DNA of 64,000 bases from Glossina fuscipes (lineage: Eukaryota; Arthropoda; Insecta; Diptera; Glossinidae): assembly GCF_014805625.2 (NCBI RefSeq), contig NW_023998415.1:30554428-30618427 (forward strand), given 5' to 3'. Below are positions 63,705-64,000 of the stretch, in pieces. The notes below the pieces were generated by a model. That model saw only the letters and a program-made list of their open reading frames with translations. It made no database searches and was not told the DNA's origin. Every line of letters begins with the position of its first letter. Position 1 is the first letter of the stretch. Both the position numbers and the translations under genes were made by a program.

Positions 63705-64000
63705 GTTTTTGTTTGTTTTGTTCGTTTTCAAAAGAATTTATTTGAATACTTTGCATTCGAGACCAGCTTGCTAGGAAATTTGAAAATTTAATAAGCAAGA
63801 AAATCCTGAAGATATATTTAATATTTTTAATATATACATACATACCATTCGAGTGTTTGCGCTTACTTAACACCCTCTAATTTCTCTCACACCGACCGAT
63901 TCACATAAGCGCCAAACGCTCACACTTCATTACAAACATAGAAAAATATTAACGAAGATTCGGCCGGCAGTCAAAAGAAGAAGACTTACACGAAAATCGA
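63480..64000 (+). other. Start of the next RhoGAP intron
   Basis: It begins GTGAGG and continues AT-rich to the window edge, with T runs near 63575 and 63682. No further exon is seen in the window. Confidence 0.6.

Noticed and set aside
1..64000. CRISPR arrays, bacterial operons, riboswitches
   Set aside because: The window is eukaryotic nuclear DNA; no regularly spaced direct repeats or bacterial signals were seen.

Overview
The window is AT-rich nuclear DNA of an animal, almost certainly a higher fly (brachyceran Diptera). The evidence is: spliced genes with GT-AG introns; a Gln-rich (opa-type) coding stretch; decayed non-LTR, mariner and P-superfamily transposons; tRNA-derived SINEs; dense microsatellites; and a dispersed repeat with the 'ctgaatcgatttagcc...tgtctgtc' type of core common in fly introns. 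The species was not identified. Two runs of N (10876-10885 and 42257-42672), both bordered by long T runs, are assembly gaps.

The best supported host gene is on the + strand. It encodes a RhoGAP-domain protein whose coding exons lie at 27705-28153, 60585-60786, 60864-61047, 61114-61176 and 62452-63479 (642 codons), and it runs on beyond the window. Phases and splice sites agree at every junction. The first intron is about 32.4 kb, splits the RhoGAP domain and fills half the window. A second, weaker host-like unit is a Gln/Asn/His-rich coding stretch on the - strand (about 14553-16000). Its open frame is broken at several points, and at two of them one missing T would be enough to restore it.

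The rest is mostly intergenic or intronic DNA with mobile-element debris. From left to right: decayed R1-like non-LTR pieces (about 2020-2760 and 5585-6327); a non-LTR RNase H remnant (about 16744-17461); a largely intact non-LTR retrotransposon on the - strand (about 20946-24950, ORF1 and ORF2) lying next to a P-superfamily transposase pseudogene (24946-26435); SINE copies at about 11068, 37363, 48577, 49107 and 52972; copies of a dispersed 300-400 bp repeat; and a mariner remnant (57134-57840).

The most interesting signals are: a textbook -1 frameshift heptamer (A AAA AAC, followed at once by TAA) joining ORF1 to an ORF2 with no usable ATG; a 106-nt near-perfect hairpin at 18855-18960 with about 41 paired positions; loss of the usual catalytic-site Asn in the RhoGAP domain; and two SINE families that share a tRNA-like head but have different bodies, one copy with a perfect 16-bp target-site duplication.
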